Below the pieces are notes generated by a model. It was not told the DNA's origin and did no database searches. It saw only the letters and a program-made list of their open reading frames with translations. A stretch of DNA of 64,000 nt from Desulfocorpusculum sp964414345 (GTDB taxonomy: Bacteria; Desulfobacterota; Desulfocorpusculales; Desulfocorpusculum). Location: positions 1-64,000 of the forward strand of contig CAYPWF010000013.1 of NCBI GenBank assembly GCA_964414345.1, in the 5' to 3' direction. This document shows positions 1-6,316 of this stretch, piece after piece. Positions within the stretch are counted from its first letter, which is position 1. Every line of letters begins with the position of its first letter. Both the position numbers and the translations under genes were made by a program.

Positions 1-232
1 CCCCCAACACCACCTGCTCCACATCCGGTGAGTCAGGTAGCATTGTGATCACCACATCCGAACCCTGGGCCACCTCCCGAGGCGAGCCGGCGGCCCTGGC
101 CCCTTCCCTGCTCAATTCCTCCACAGAGGCCCGGCTCCTGTTGTGCACAACCAGGGGATAGCCGGCCTTCAGGAGATTTCGGGCCATGGGCTTGCCCATG
201 ATCCCGAGTCCTATGAACCCGATCCTCTCCAT
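1..232 (-). CDS. NAD-binding beta-hydroxyacid dehydrogenase (3-hydroxyisobutyrate / tartronate semialdehyde reductase family), N-terminal fragment
   Basis: The 77 visible codons read IGFIGLGIMGKPMARNLL, a Rossmann GxGxxG loop, then VVHNRS, the typical NADP-type second strand. ITMLPD follows at about residue 62, as in GarR/MmsB enzymes. These enzymes oxidise a beta-hydroxyacid, or reduce the semialdehyde, in the cytoplasm. The window edge removes the catalytic Lys and the C-terminal helical domain, so the exact substrate cannot be named. The ATG is at 232 on the minus strand. No neighbour within reach supports a pathway. Confidence 0.85.
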   Translation of the reverse strand, partial: MERIGFIGLGIMGKPMARNLLKAGYPLVVHNRSRASVEELSREGARAAGSPREVAQGSDVVITMLPDSPDVEQVVLG

Positions 233-670
233 GCCTCTCCTCCCTGCCAGGTCTAAGAGCTCACTTCAGGTCATCGGCCTGCCCTGAACCTGCACCCCGG
301 CCCCCCATTTTACCGGCTCCTGCTCCTCTGGCAAGGCTTCGCTCAGCTCCCATGGTGGAAACAGTGGGGCATGGAAGAGAACAGGCCCCCTCTTTTATGC
401 CCCCAGCTTTTCTCCGGATTTCCCTATTCGCAATGACTCGTGAAACCCATTTGCCTTGGGGGCCGAGCCCCCACCCTTATCCTTGGTGTCGCGCCTTGAA
501 TGGTTTCCATAAGTTCCACAACGTGGCATAATTGTCTACACAAAGTCGGAAGTCTTGTCAAGATTTTTTGTGAGGGGCGTACGAGAATAGAGGGCTTTTC
601 AGTTGCGGCGGGGTTCTATGAAAGTTGTACCAAATGCCTCCATAAAGGAGCAGAAATTCAAAGGTTTTCT
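233..670. other. 438-bp spacer with one GC-rich hairpin
   Basis: I see no convincing gene here. A perfect 7-bp stem (457-463 with 467-473) contains the GGGGGC/GCCCCC motif that recurs in many other spacers of this window. On the minus strand its flank resembles the end of the dispersed repeat described at 24985. The rest looks like ordinary non-coding sequence upstream of the divergently placed dehydrogenase fragment and downstream of the XRE gene. Confidence 0.5.
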
Positions 671-1099
671 TCAGGGGCAGGGGCTTTGGGCGGGCTGTGC
701 CACGGGCGCGTACTGGAAGCCCTCCGGGAAGATGGATGCGAAAACCTTGCATACACGGCATCGCTCCATCTTCTCCTCCCAGGTCTTGTTGGCAGTACCC
801 TGGCACATGGTGCCGTTTATGAACCAACAGAGATCCCCGGATTGGAATTCCCAGGCAGGGCACTTGCTCATCCTGTCCTGGGGGCAACCCTGGATCTCCC
901 AACAGGATTTCTGCTCTTTTCCGTTCTTTCTAGAGAGAAAAAACAGAGCCTGCCGCTCCGCGTGAGGGGGGATCTTTCTCCATCCCTGCTCAAAACTCTG
1001 CACCGCCTTCAAAGAGGTTCCAAGAAGGTGAGCCATCTCAGCCTGGGTCTTCCCTAAGTAGTGCCTGATCTCCGCCAAGAGCCGCCTGTCCATGTACAT
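671..1099 (-). CDS. XRE-type HTH regulator with C-terminal two-CW Cys/Trp-rich domain
   Basis: This is a 142-aa cytoplasmic protein. Residues about 7-45 form a lambda-repressor-like helix-turn-helix (KTQAEMAHLLGTSLKAVQ). The C-terminal half carries seven cysteines in the two-CW pattern: SCWE, GCP, KCPAW, LCW, GTMC, RCRVC. Such cysteine sets usually bind a metal ion or cluster, so a redox- or metal-responsive repressor is likely; that is inference. A GAGGAGG ribosome site lies just upstream of the ATG at 1099. A promoter with a palindrome over its -10 box (1118-1132) suggests autoregulation. It follows the cytochrome locus in the same direction but has its own promoter. Confidence 0.8.
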   Translation of the reverse strand: MYMDRRLLAEIRHYLGKTQAEMAHLLGTSLKAVQSFEQGWRKIPPHAERQALFFLSRKNGKEQKSCWEIQGCPQDRMSKCPAWEFQSGDLCWFINGTMCQGTANKTWEEKMERCRVCKVFASIFPEGFQYAPVAQPAQSPCP

Positions 1100-1117
1100 C
1101 CCACCTCCTCAGGGCGG

Positions 1118-1132
1118 ATGCTATCCTAGCAT
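1118..1132. promoter_or_regulatory. Perfect palindromic operator candidate upstream of the XRE gene
   Basis: ATGCTA-TCC-TAGCAT is a perfect 6-bp inverted repeat with a 3-bp centre. It overlaps the -10 box of the promoter at 1123-1150 and lies about 19 bp upstream of the XRE start codon. Size and position fit a dimeric XRE repressor acting on its own gene. I saw no second copy elsewhere in the window. Confidence 0.5.
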
Positions 1133-1150
1133 ATTTCACAGGCTTGGCAA
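1123..1150 (-). promoter_or_regulatory. Sigma70-like promoter of the XRE/two-CW gene
   Basis: On the minus strand TTGCCA (1150-1145) and TAGGAT (1128-1123) are separated by 16 bp. TAGGAT is also the -10 box of the tRNA-Glu promoter at 63094-63099. The expected start lies about 15-20 nt upstream of the GAGGAGG site. Confidence 0.45.
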
Positions 1151-1203
1151 GCTTGTGCAAACCCAAAACTGGAGGGGCTCCAAAAGGCCCAGAGTTCCAG
1201 GGT

Positions 1204-2142
1204 TCACCTGAAAATCCAAGCGGCTGCGATGAGCAGGATGGCACCTATGCCCAGCAGGAAGCCTGTCCAGGCTATAATTTTGTACACCAGAAGCATGTCG
1301 GAGGTCACCTCAGGGGCCACCCTGGCCGGGACCTCCTTTGAGACAACCACCCGTTCGTAGTCCTCAGGATGCTCCTCACTGAAATAATGCTCGGTCATCC
1401 TGCCTGTGAAGATCACCAGGTCCAAAGGAAACTTGTTGGGCCTCATGTGTGTGTTGAAAAAATGTATGGTGAAGATGAAACCCATGGCCAAAAGCGCCTC
1501 CTCGCTGTGGATGATGGTGGCCAGGTTGAAAACCCACCCGGGAAGCCACTTGGCAAAATAGGAGGGGAACCAAAGCAGAAGCCCGGAGCTCCCTATCATG
1601 GTCACCCCCCAGAACACCGCCCAGTAATCAAACTTCTCCCAGTAAGTCCACCTCCCAAAGCGCGGCTTGGGGCCCCTGAAGAAAAACCACCTTATCTGAT
1701 CCCTCAGGTCCCTGAGATCCTTGGGCTGGGGCACCATGGAGTCAGGACCCCAAAACATCCCTCGGCTCCGGCCTGTGAGGATACGCCAGGCCAAATAGGA
1801 GAGATGCCCCAGAAAGTAACCGAAGGTGACTAGGGCACAGATCCTGTGGACAAGGCCCAGAGCCCGGATGGGCACATACTGCGCCAGGGCCAGGACTATC
1901 TCGCTGTCACTGAACTTGATGGGTAGCCCCGTCAGGGCAAGCCCCAGAAAGCTCCCCATCACGGCCATATGCATGAGCCTTTGGGCGCGGCTGAACCGCA
2001 CGAACTCAGGTCTTCTCCTGGGCCAAGGATATTCCTCGGGGCAGAGCTCTTGAGACGCAAGGGTTGCCTCATCTGGCAGGGGGATCTGGCCCTCCTGGCT
2101 CAAAGCCCTTTGCTGTCCCGTCTCTTCCTTTAGCTCATTCAT
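1204..2142 (-). CDS. Di-haem cytochrome b membrane subunit (formate dehydrogenase gamma / cytochrome b561-like)
   Basis: This 312-aa integral membrane protein has a hydrophilic N-terminus of about 45 residues and then at least four hydrophobic segments. Histidines lie in the right places for two b haems: RLMHMA in the first helix, LVHRIC and LGHLSY in the second, and IIHSEE with TIHFFNTH in the last pair. The family exchanges electrons between membrane quinone and periplasmic cytochromes or enzymes. The start overlaps the stop of the nonahaem gene by 8 bp, so the two products are probably translationally coupled and form one complex. The stop is 104 bp before the XRE gene. The redox partner beyond the adjacent cytochromes is unknown. 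Confidence 0.85.
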   Translation of the reverse strand: MNELKEETGQQRALSQEGQIPLPDEATLASQELCPEEYPWPRRRPEFVRFSRAQRLMHMAVMGSFLGLALTGLPIKFSDSEIVLALAQYVPIRALGLVHRICALVTFGYFLGHLSYLAWRILTGRSRGMFWGPDSMVPQPKDLRDLRDQIRWFFFRGPKPRFGRWTYWEKFDYWAVFWGVTMIGSSGLLLWFPSYFAKWLPGWVFNLATIIHSEEALLAMGFIFTIHFFNTHMRPNKFPLDLVIFTGRMTEHYFSEEHPEDYERVVVSKEVPARVAPEVTSDMLLVYKIIAWTGFLLGIGAILLIAAAWIFR

Positions 2143-3172
2143 CAGTCTCGGACCTCTTCCTTCTCCTGACTATCCATTCCACGGTGAGCCTCTGGAGCCA
2201 AAGAAGGCTGTGCAAACCGAAAAACCCAAAGGTCAAAACCAGTATCCCCACCATGAACAGGTTGGCGTAGTAAAGCAGGGGCCTGCCCGGGTCGTGTATG
2301 TCCGCATGGGGGATGTAGCTTATGAAGTTCTCGGGGGCATCTGTGTGGCAGCGCCTGCATGTGTGAAGCAGGTTCTGCCTGTGAACCGTGGAGCGGATGT
2401 CCCTCTCGGGAAAGATGCTGTGGGCGCTGTGGCAGTCGTGGCACTTGGCCCCGGTGAGCTCTCCCAGGGAGGTGAGCTTCCCGTGGAAGGTGTCCCTGAA
2501 AGTCCTGTAATACTCCTTGTGGCAACTCCCGCAGCGGTTGGCCTGGGCCAGCCTGTGGAGCCTCCCCTCAGCCTGGGTGATCCTGTGGGAGTAGTGGCAG
2601 TCCTGGCAGCCCGGGGCCCTGCCGTCCCCCTGGGCCAAAAGCTGGCCGTGGTAACTCATCTGATACTCGGCCTTGATCCCCTCGTGGCAGGTCCCGCAGA
2701 GATTGGGCACGTTGGCCTTGGCGCTTCTGGACAAGGGGTCCTCGTGGGAGCGCACGTCGTGTTTGCCGTGGCAGTCCTTGCAGCCAGGGGCGAAAACATC
2801 CCCCCTTCTAATGGAGCGGAAGTGAATGCTGTCCAGAAACTCCGTGGCCTGCTCCGAGTGGCACTTCCCGCACTCCACCCGCTGAAGCGCACCTTCTTTG
2901 TGGGGCACCTCCATTATGTCCGAATGGCAAAGCACACAGGAGAGCCTCTGGTGCACAGAGCTCTCAAAGCCCTTCTGATCCACAAAAAGAGAAACCTTGC
3001 GCCCGTCGGGGGCTGTCTTGGAAAGATCAGGGTCCCCGTGGCACATGAAACACTCCTCATTGGAGGGCGCTTGGGCAGGGCATAACTCAGGCAGGCAGCA
3101 AAAGACCATCAAAGCCACAAAGCCCCTAAGCCCGATTCCCAGCACCTGCCCCCAAAACCCTTTTTTTCCCAT
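2135..3172 (-). CDS. Membrane-anchored nonahaem cytochrome c
   Basis: Counting from ATG 3172 the product is 345 aa. It has a signal peptide (KKGFWG, a hydrophobic stretch, then PAQA) and nine CXXCH haem motifs: CFMCH, CVLCH, CGKCH, CKDCH, CGTCH, CQDCH, CGSCH, CHDCH and CRRCH. A C-terminal transmembrane helix follows (YYANLFMVGILVLTF), ending in an Arg/Lys-rich cytoplasmic tail. It should face the periplasm as an electron wire between the cytochrome b encoded next (8-bp overlap) and other cytochromes. A longer frame from 3286 would run into the upstream gene and bury the signal peptide, so I reject that start. The gap to the pentahaem stop is 20 bp, which supports one operon. Confidence 0.88.
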   Translation of the reverse strand: MGKKGFWGQVLGIGLRGFVALMVFCCLPELCPAQAPSNEECFMCHGDPDLSKTAPDGRKVSLFVDQKGFESSVHQRLSCVLCHSDIMEVPHKEGALQRVECGKCHSEQATEFLDSIHFRSIRRGDVFAPGCKDCHGKHDVRSHEDPLSRSAKANVPNLCGTCHEGIKAEYQMSYHGQLLAQGDGRAPGCQDCHYSHRITQAEGRLHRLAQANRCGSCHKEYYRTFRDTFHGKLTSLGELTGAKCHDCHSAHSIFPERDIRSTVHRQNLLHTCRRCHTDAPENFISYIPHADIHDPGRPLLYYANLFMVGILVLTFGFFGLHSLLWLQRLTVEWIVRRRKRSETDE

Positions 3173-3192
3173 GGCCTGTGCTGCCCGCTTTT

Positions 3193-3939
3193 TCACTTGG
3201 CAATGCAAAGGGCCTTGGCCTCCCGGGCCAGGCCAAAGGCTTGAAGAACGTGCGCCTCGGTGTTCTGAAGGTTGAATCTGTGCCACTGCTTCTTGGCGTT
3301 GGAAAGCTCCATCTCGGCTGCCACAAGCTTGCTCCTCACCCAGGCCTTCTGCTTCACATCCTCCTTTATAGACACAAACTCCCTCATGCAGCCCACCGTG
3401 AAGTCCGCCTGGTTCATGGACTCAAGCAGCAACCTGGCCACCTGGGGCACATGCTCGTAGCCCTTCAAGGACTCATTGTGACAATCCACGCAAGAGGCCA
3501 CAATCTCTTTCACCGTGAAGGTGTGCCCTGTCTTGGGGTGATGGCAGCTTATGCAGCTGGGGCCCCTTCCCTGCTGCAAAAACTTGTAATGGGAGCTGGT
3601 AGAAAAGTCAGCATACTCCCCTGAGTGGCACTGCCCGCAGCGCTCATCCATCTTCAAATAATACGAAGGGGTCTTCTTCCCCTCCCCCTCCAGGATCCCT
3701 GAGTGGGCTGCGGCGGCTTTGGCCTCAGAAGGCTTCCCACCGTGGCACTTGTCGCATGTGACTTTCCTGGCCGCATGCCAAGAGTCCTTCCACTGGTGAA
3801 AGTTCTTGTCCACCCTTTGGTTCCCTGTGGCCTGCTGGTGGCAGTTCACGCAACTGTTGGCCTCTACTGTCTGGGCCCAGGCCTGAGAATTAATAAGCAC
3901 CCACAGCCCGGCCCCCAGCAAAAATGCCCAGCCTCCCAT
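3193..3939 (-). CDS. Pentahaem periplasmic cytochrome c
   Basis: The 248-aa product starts at ATG 3939 with a clear signal peptide (MGGWAFLLGAGLWVL... ending AWA). It has five CXXCH motifs: CVNCH, CDKCH, CGQCH, CISCH and CVDCH. The last 90 residues have no haem motif and are helical and charged, resembling the C-terminal helical part of larger multihaem families such as hydroxylamine-oxidoreductase-like proteins; that resemblance is an impression only. It opens the second transcription unit of the locus, downstream of the terminator at 4043-4083, and is followed by the nonahaem and cytochrome b genes. It is probably a soluble electron carrier or a small reductase. No catalytic haem motif is evident. 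Confidence 0.82.
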   Translation of the reverse strand: MGGWAFLLGAGLWVLINSQAWAQTVEANSCVNCHQQATGNQRVDKNFHQWKDSWHAARKVTCDKCHGGKPSEAKAAAAHSGILEGEGKKTPSYYLKMDERCGQCHSGEYADFSTSSHYKFLQQGRGPSCISCHHPKTGHTFTVKEIVASCVDCHNESLKGYEHVPQVARLLLESMNQADFTVGCMREFVSIKEDVKQKAWVRSKLVAAEMELSNAKKQWHRFNLQNTEAHVLQAFGLAREAKALCIAK

Positions 3940-4042
3940 GATGCACCCCCCGGGTTTCCCTTTGGGATTCTCCCTTGAATTAGGCACCAAATTATGACCA
4001 CATCGTGGTGGGGCTGTCAAGCTTTTTGGATAGGCATGAAGA

Positions 4043-4083
4043 GAAAAAAAGGGCCTTCCCCATTGGAAAGACCCTTTTTTTTC
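4043..4083 (-). terminator. Rho-independent terminator after the NapC-like gene
   Basis: A-rich and T-rich runs flank a GC stem: GGG...CCC plus CTTCC/GGAAAG, with two mismatches. Read on the minus strand it is a hairpin followed by seven T residues, 45 bp after the NapC-like stop. The structure is nearly symmetric and could stop transcription both ways. It splits the cytochrome locus into two units. Confidence 0.7.
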
Positions 4084-4127
4084 AGTCCCAGGCTGTAGGC
4101 GTTCGCCTTGCCTACCAGCTGCCTAAA

Positions 4128-5642
4128 TCACTGAACCAGTGTGCCGCCGTGGCAGTTTCCGCACAAAAGCTCTTTTCCTATGTCCCCGCCCGGATGGTGG
4201 AACTCCAGGCCCATGGCGTTTACCTCCTTGGGCTCCAGACCCGGGCCCTGTGCGATGATGAGGTGGCAGGTGTTGCACTCGTGGGAGATGACTCTTCCGT
4301 CCGGGCTCATGTGTTCCCCGTCATGGCAGCGTATGCAGCCGGGCCAGATGGAGTGGCCGATATTGTCGGGGTAAGACTGCCAATTGGCTTTCATCTCGGG
4401 AAAGATGGTCTCCCGGAAGATCCTCTGAACCTCAAAGACGCTCTCCTGGATCTTCTTCTGGTCCGGATGTTGGGCATAGGCTTCCTTCAGCTTCTTCTCT
4501 ATCAGTGCCAAGCCCTCGCTCTCGGTGCGGCTCTCCTTGGCCACCTGGGTGAGGACCTCCACCGCGTTTTTCTTGATGTAAGGCAGGTTGCGATCCAATC
4601 TCCCCAAGGCCATGGACTGGTTCACCGAGCGCACAGGTGGGGCATAGATATGGGTCGGCCTGTTATGACAGTCAATGCAGTCCATGAGGCGCACCTGCTC
4701 GGGGGAGACCTGCTTGGGGTCCAGCTCCTTGCCTCTGGCCTGGTACACCGTCACCCTTCCCATGTCGTCCGTCACCCTTACCCAGGGGATCTCCTGGCGG
4801 GCCTTGTCCGTTGCCACGTATTCCACCTTCTGGTTGGTGCTCATGTGCCAGTGGATTCCGTGCACCGGCCCCAAACTAGGATCTCCTCCCCCCACCTTCA
4901 GCAGCAAACGGATGGTCCAGGGGCTGTTTTGCTCGTCGGCCAGGAAGTGTGTCCTGATCCTCTCCGCAGAGCCCGAAAATTTCTGGGGCCAGTGGCATTG
5001 CTCACAAGTCTCCCTGGCAGGTCTTAGATTCTCCACAGGGGTGGGGATGGGCCTGGAGTGTTTCTCGAAGGCAGTAGAGTAGATCTGGTACACTCCCGAG
5101 ATCTTGGATTTCACGAACCAGCTGGCCCCGGGGCCCACATGACACTCTGTGCAGGCAACCCTGGCGTGGGGGGATCTCTGGTAAAGGGTGTACTCCGGCT
5201 TCATCACCGAGTGGCAGATGAGCCCGCAGAATTGAACAGATTCTGTAAAGTGGTATGTCCTGTACATGCCTATGGCCGAAAACACCAGGAAAAAGAAAGA
5301 TATTACAACCACCGTAATGAAGGTTCTTCGATGCAGGGGCTTGTTTAGGTCTATGTACGGCAAGGGGGGAGGGGCCCCCAGAACTTCCCGATGCCTTCTT
5401 CTGTGCTCCCGCCATACCCCCACGATGATAAGAAGAAGCCCCGTGATTATGCCCCCGGGGACTATTTGGTACGTGATCACCGCCATGTAGGGGTTGGCGA
5501 ATCCCCTTGAAAAATCTATGTACATGAGGGCTAGCACGCTCAAGAAGGAGCAAAGTGCCAAAATAGTACCCAGCATGCTCAAAGGGTTGGCCATCAAGGA
5601 AGGTTGCTTGGGCTGGGGAACGGGTGTGTTTTGCTCCGTCAT
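4128..5642 (-). CDS. NapC/NirT-family seven-haem cytochrome c with extended membrane domain
   Basis: This is a 504-aa protein. Two or three hydrophobic segments precede the haem part (about residues 20-45, 55-78 and 108-130), more than the single anchor of classical NapC/NrfH. The haem motifs are CGLICH (CX3CH), CTECH, CEQCH, CIDCH, CIRCH, CNTCH and CGNCH. The first is followed by SVMKPE and SPHARV, a signature of the NapC/NrfH group in which Met and a nearby Asp or His serve the first haem. The family oxidises menaquinol and passes electrons to periplasmic partners. The gene lies 95 bp after the c7 gene and shares its promoter. The CX3CH first motif and the long C-terminal haem domain differ from tetrahaem NapC. 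Confidence 0.87.
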   Translation of the reverse strand: MTEQNTPVPQPKQPSLMANPLSMLGTILALCSFLSVLALMYIDFSRGFANPYMAVITYQIVPGGIITGLLLIIVGVWREHRRRHREVLGAPPPLPYIDLNKPLHRRTFITVVVISFFFLVFSAIGMYRTYHFTESVQFCGLICHSVMKPEYTLYQRSPHARVACTECHVGPGASWFVKSKISGVYQIYSTAFEKHSRPIPTPVENLRPARETCEQCHWPQKFSGSAERIRTHFLADEQNSPWTIRLLLKVGGGDPSLGPVHGIHWHMSTNQKVEYVATDKARQEIPWVRVTDDMGRVTVYQARGKELDPKQVSPEQVRLMDCIDCHNRPTHIYAPPVRSVNQSMALGRLDRNLPYIKKNAVEVLTQVAKESRTESEGLALIEKKLKEAYAQHPDQKKIQESVFEVQRIFRETIFPEMKANWQSYPDNIGHSIWPGCIRCHDGEHMSPDGRVISHECNTCHLIIAQGPGLEPKEVNAMGLEFHHPGGDIGKELLCGNCHGGTLVQ

Positions 5643-5689
5643 GAAAAGCTGTCCTCCGGTTCACATGAAGATTACCGGGATTCATTGCA

Positions 5690-5713
5690 GGGGCGGGAAC
5701 AAATTCCCGCCCC
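5690..5713. other. Perfect intercistronic stem-loop between c7 and NapC-like genes
   Basis: A 10-bp perfect GGGGCGGGAA/TTCCCGCCCC stem has a CAAA loop (TTTG on the transcribed strand). It is flanked by a second, outer inverted repeat ATTGCAG/CTGCAAT. There is no T-run, so a simple terminator is unlikely. A role in mRNA stability or in differential expression of the abundant small cytochrome over the membrane protein is plausible but untested. Confidence 0.6.
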
Positions 5714-5737
5714 CCGGATCCCCTTACCTGCAATAGT

Positions 5738-6094
5738 TCACTTCTTGTGGCACTTGGCGCAGGAGGCCTGGTCTTTCACCCCGAAGGCGGCCTGCCCATT
5801 ATGACACGCCCCGCAGACCTGGCCCTTCTCCATGCTGGCCATGGTGATATCAGGGGTTGTGCCCCGCTTCATCTTGAAGACCTTTGTGTGGCAGTCCGTG
5901 CACTTGGGGTTCTTGGCCGTGTGCTTTTCATGGCTGAAGGTGACCTTGCCCGGGCTGTCCTTGCCTTGGTCGAAAGTGAAGTCCGCAGGTGGCTTGGGCT
6001 GGGCCACCACCTGCCCACCTATAACCAAACCAAAGACCCCCAAGAAGAAAAGCCACATCACAGTCCAAACTACCCGCCCACGCTTACGATCCAT
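5738..6094 (-). CDS. Triheme cytochrome c7-type periplasmic protein
   Basis: The 118-aa product has a signal peptide (VVWTVMWLFFLGVFGLVI..., cleaved near VVA-QPKPP) and a mature part of about 85 residues with three motifs: CTDCH, CGACH and CAKCH. FSHEKH precedes the first motif, and these His residues are the usual distal ligands in class III c7 cytochromes. It is likely a periplasmic electron shuttle. The start at 6094 follows an AAAGGAGG site; upstream codons in frame lie in the 5' leader and have no signal-peptide logic. It is the first gene of its unit, with a good promoter at 6194-6222 and a leader hairpin at 6124-6149. Confidence 0.88.
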   Translation of the reverse strand: MDRKRGRVVWTVMWLFFLGVFGLVIGGQVVAQPKPPADFTFDQGKDSPGKVTFSHEKHTAKNPKCTDCHTKVFKMKRGTTPDITMASMEKGQVCGACHNGQAAFGVKDQASCAKCHKK

Positions 6095-6123
6095 TCTCCC
6101 CCATACCTCCTTTCCTTGATCTT

Positions 6124-6149
6124 CCCGAGAGGAAACAATCCCCCTCGGG
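6124..6149 (-). promoter_or_regulatory. Leader hairpin just upstream of the c7 ribosome site
   Basis: CCCGAGAGG pairs with CCCCTCGGG (one mismatch, 8-nt loop), ending about 10 nt before the Shine-Dalgarno of the c7 gene and inside the predicted 90-nt leader. It could influence translation or mRNA life. No known riboswitch class is recognised. Confidence 0.4.
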
Positions 6150-6193
6150 CCATCCCGCGGGAAATGAGCTTCTTTGAATTCCCGATTCTTTCG

Positions 6194-6222
6194 ACAATAA
6201 ATGGCCTGGAAGAAGATGTCAA
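6194..6222 (-). promoter_or_regulatory. Sigma70 promoter of the cytochrome c7/NapC-like operon
   Basis: On the minus strand a perfect TTGACA (6222-6217) is followed after exactly 17 bp by TATTGT (6199-6194). It lies in the 222-bp gap between carB and the c7 gene, giving a leader of about 90 nt. Confidence 0.65.
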
Positions 6223-6316
6223 TCTCATATGCCTGCCCACCCCATCGGAGGTTATCAAAAAAGGAGCCTGAGCAGGAATTCCCTAGCTTAAATTTGAACA
6301 ATAAGTTGCTGGCAAA

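Noticed and set aside
2210..3085. Open frame of 291 codons opposite the nonahaem cytochrome gene
   Set aside because: Antisense shadow of codon bias; no conserved motif, while the minus strand shows nine haem sites.
4005..5027. Long open frame (340 codons) on the plus strand opposite the NapC-like gene
   Set aside because: It mirrors a GC-rich coding strand with conserved haem motifs; its translation is Leu/Val/His rich with no domain and has no ribosome site.
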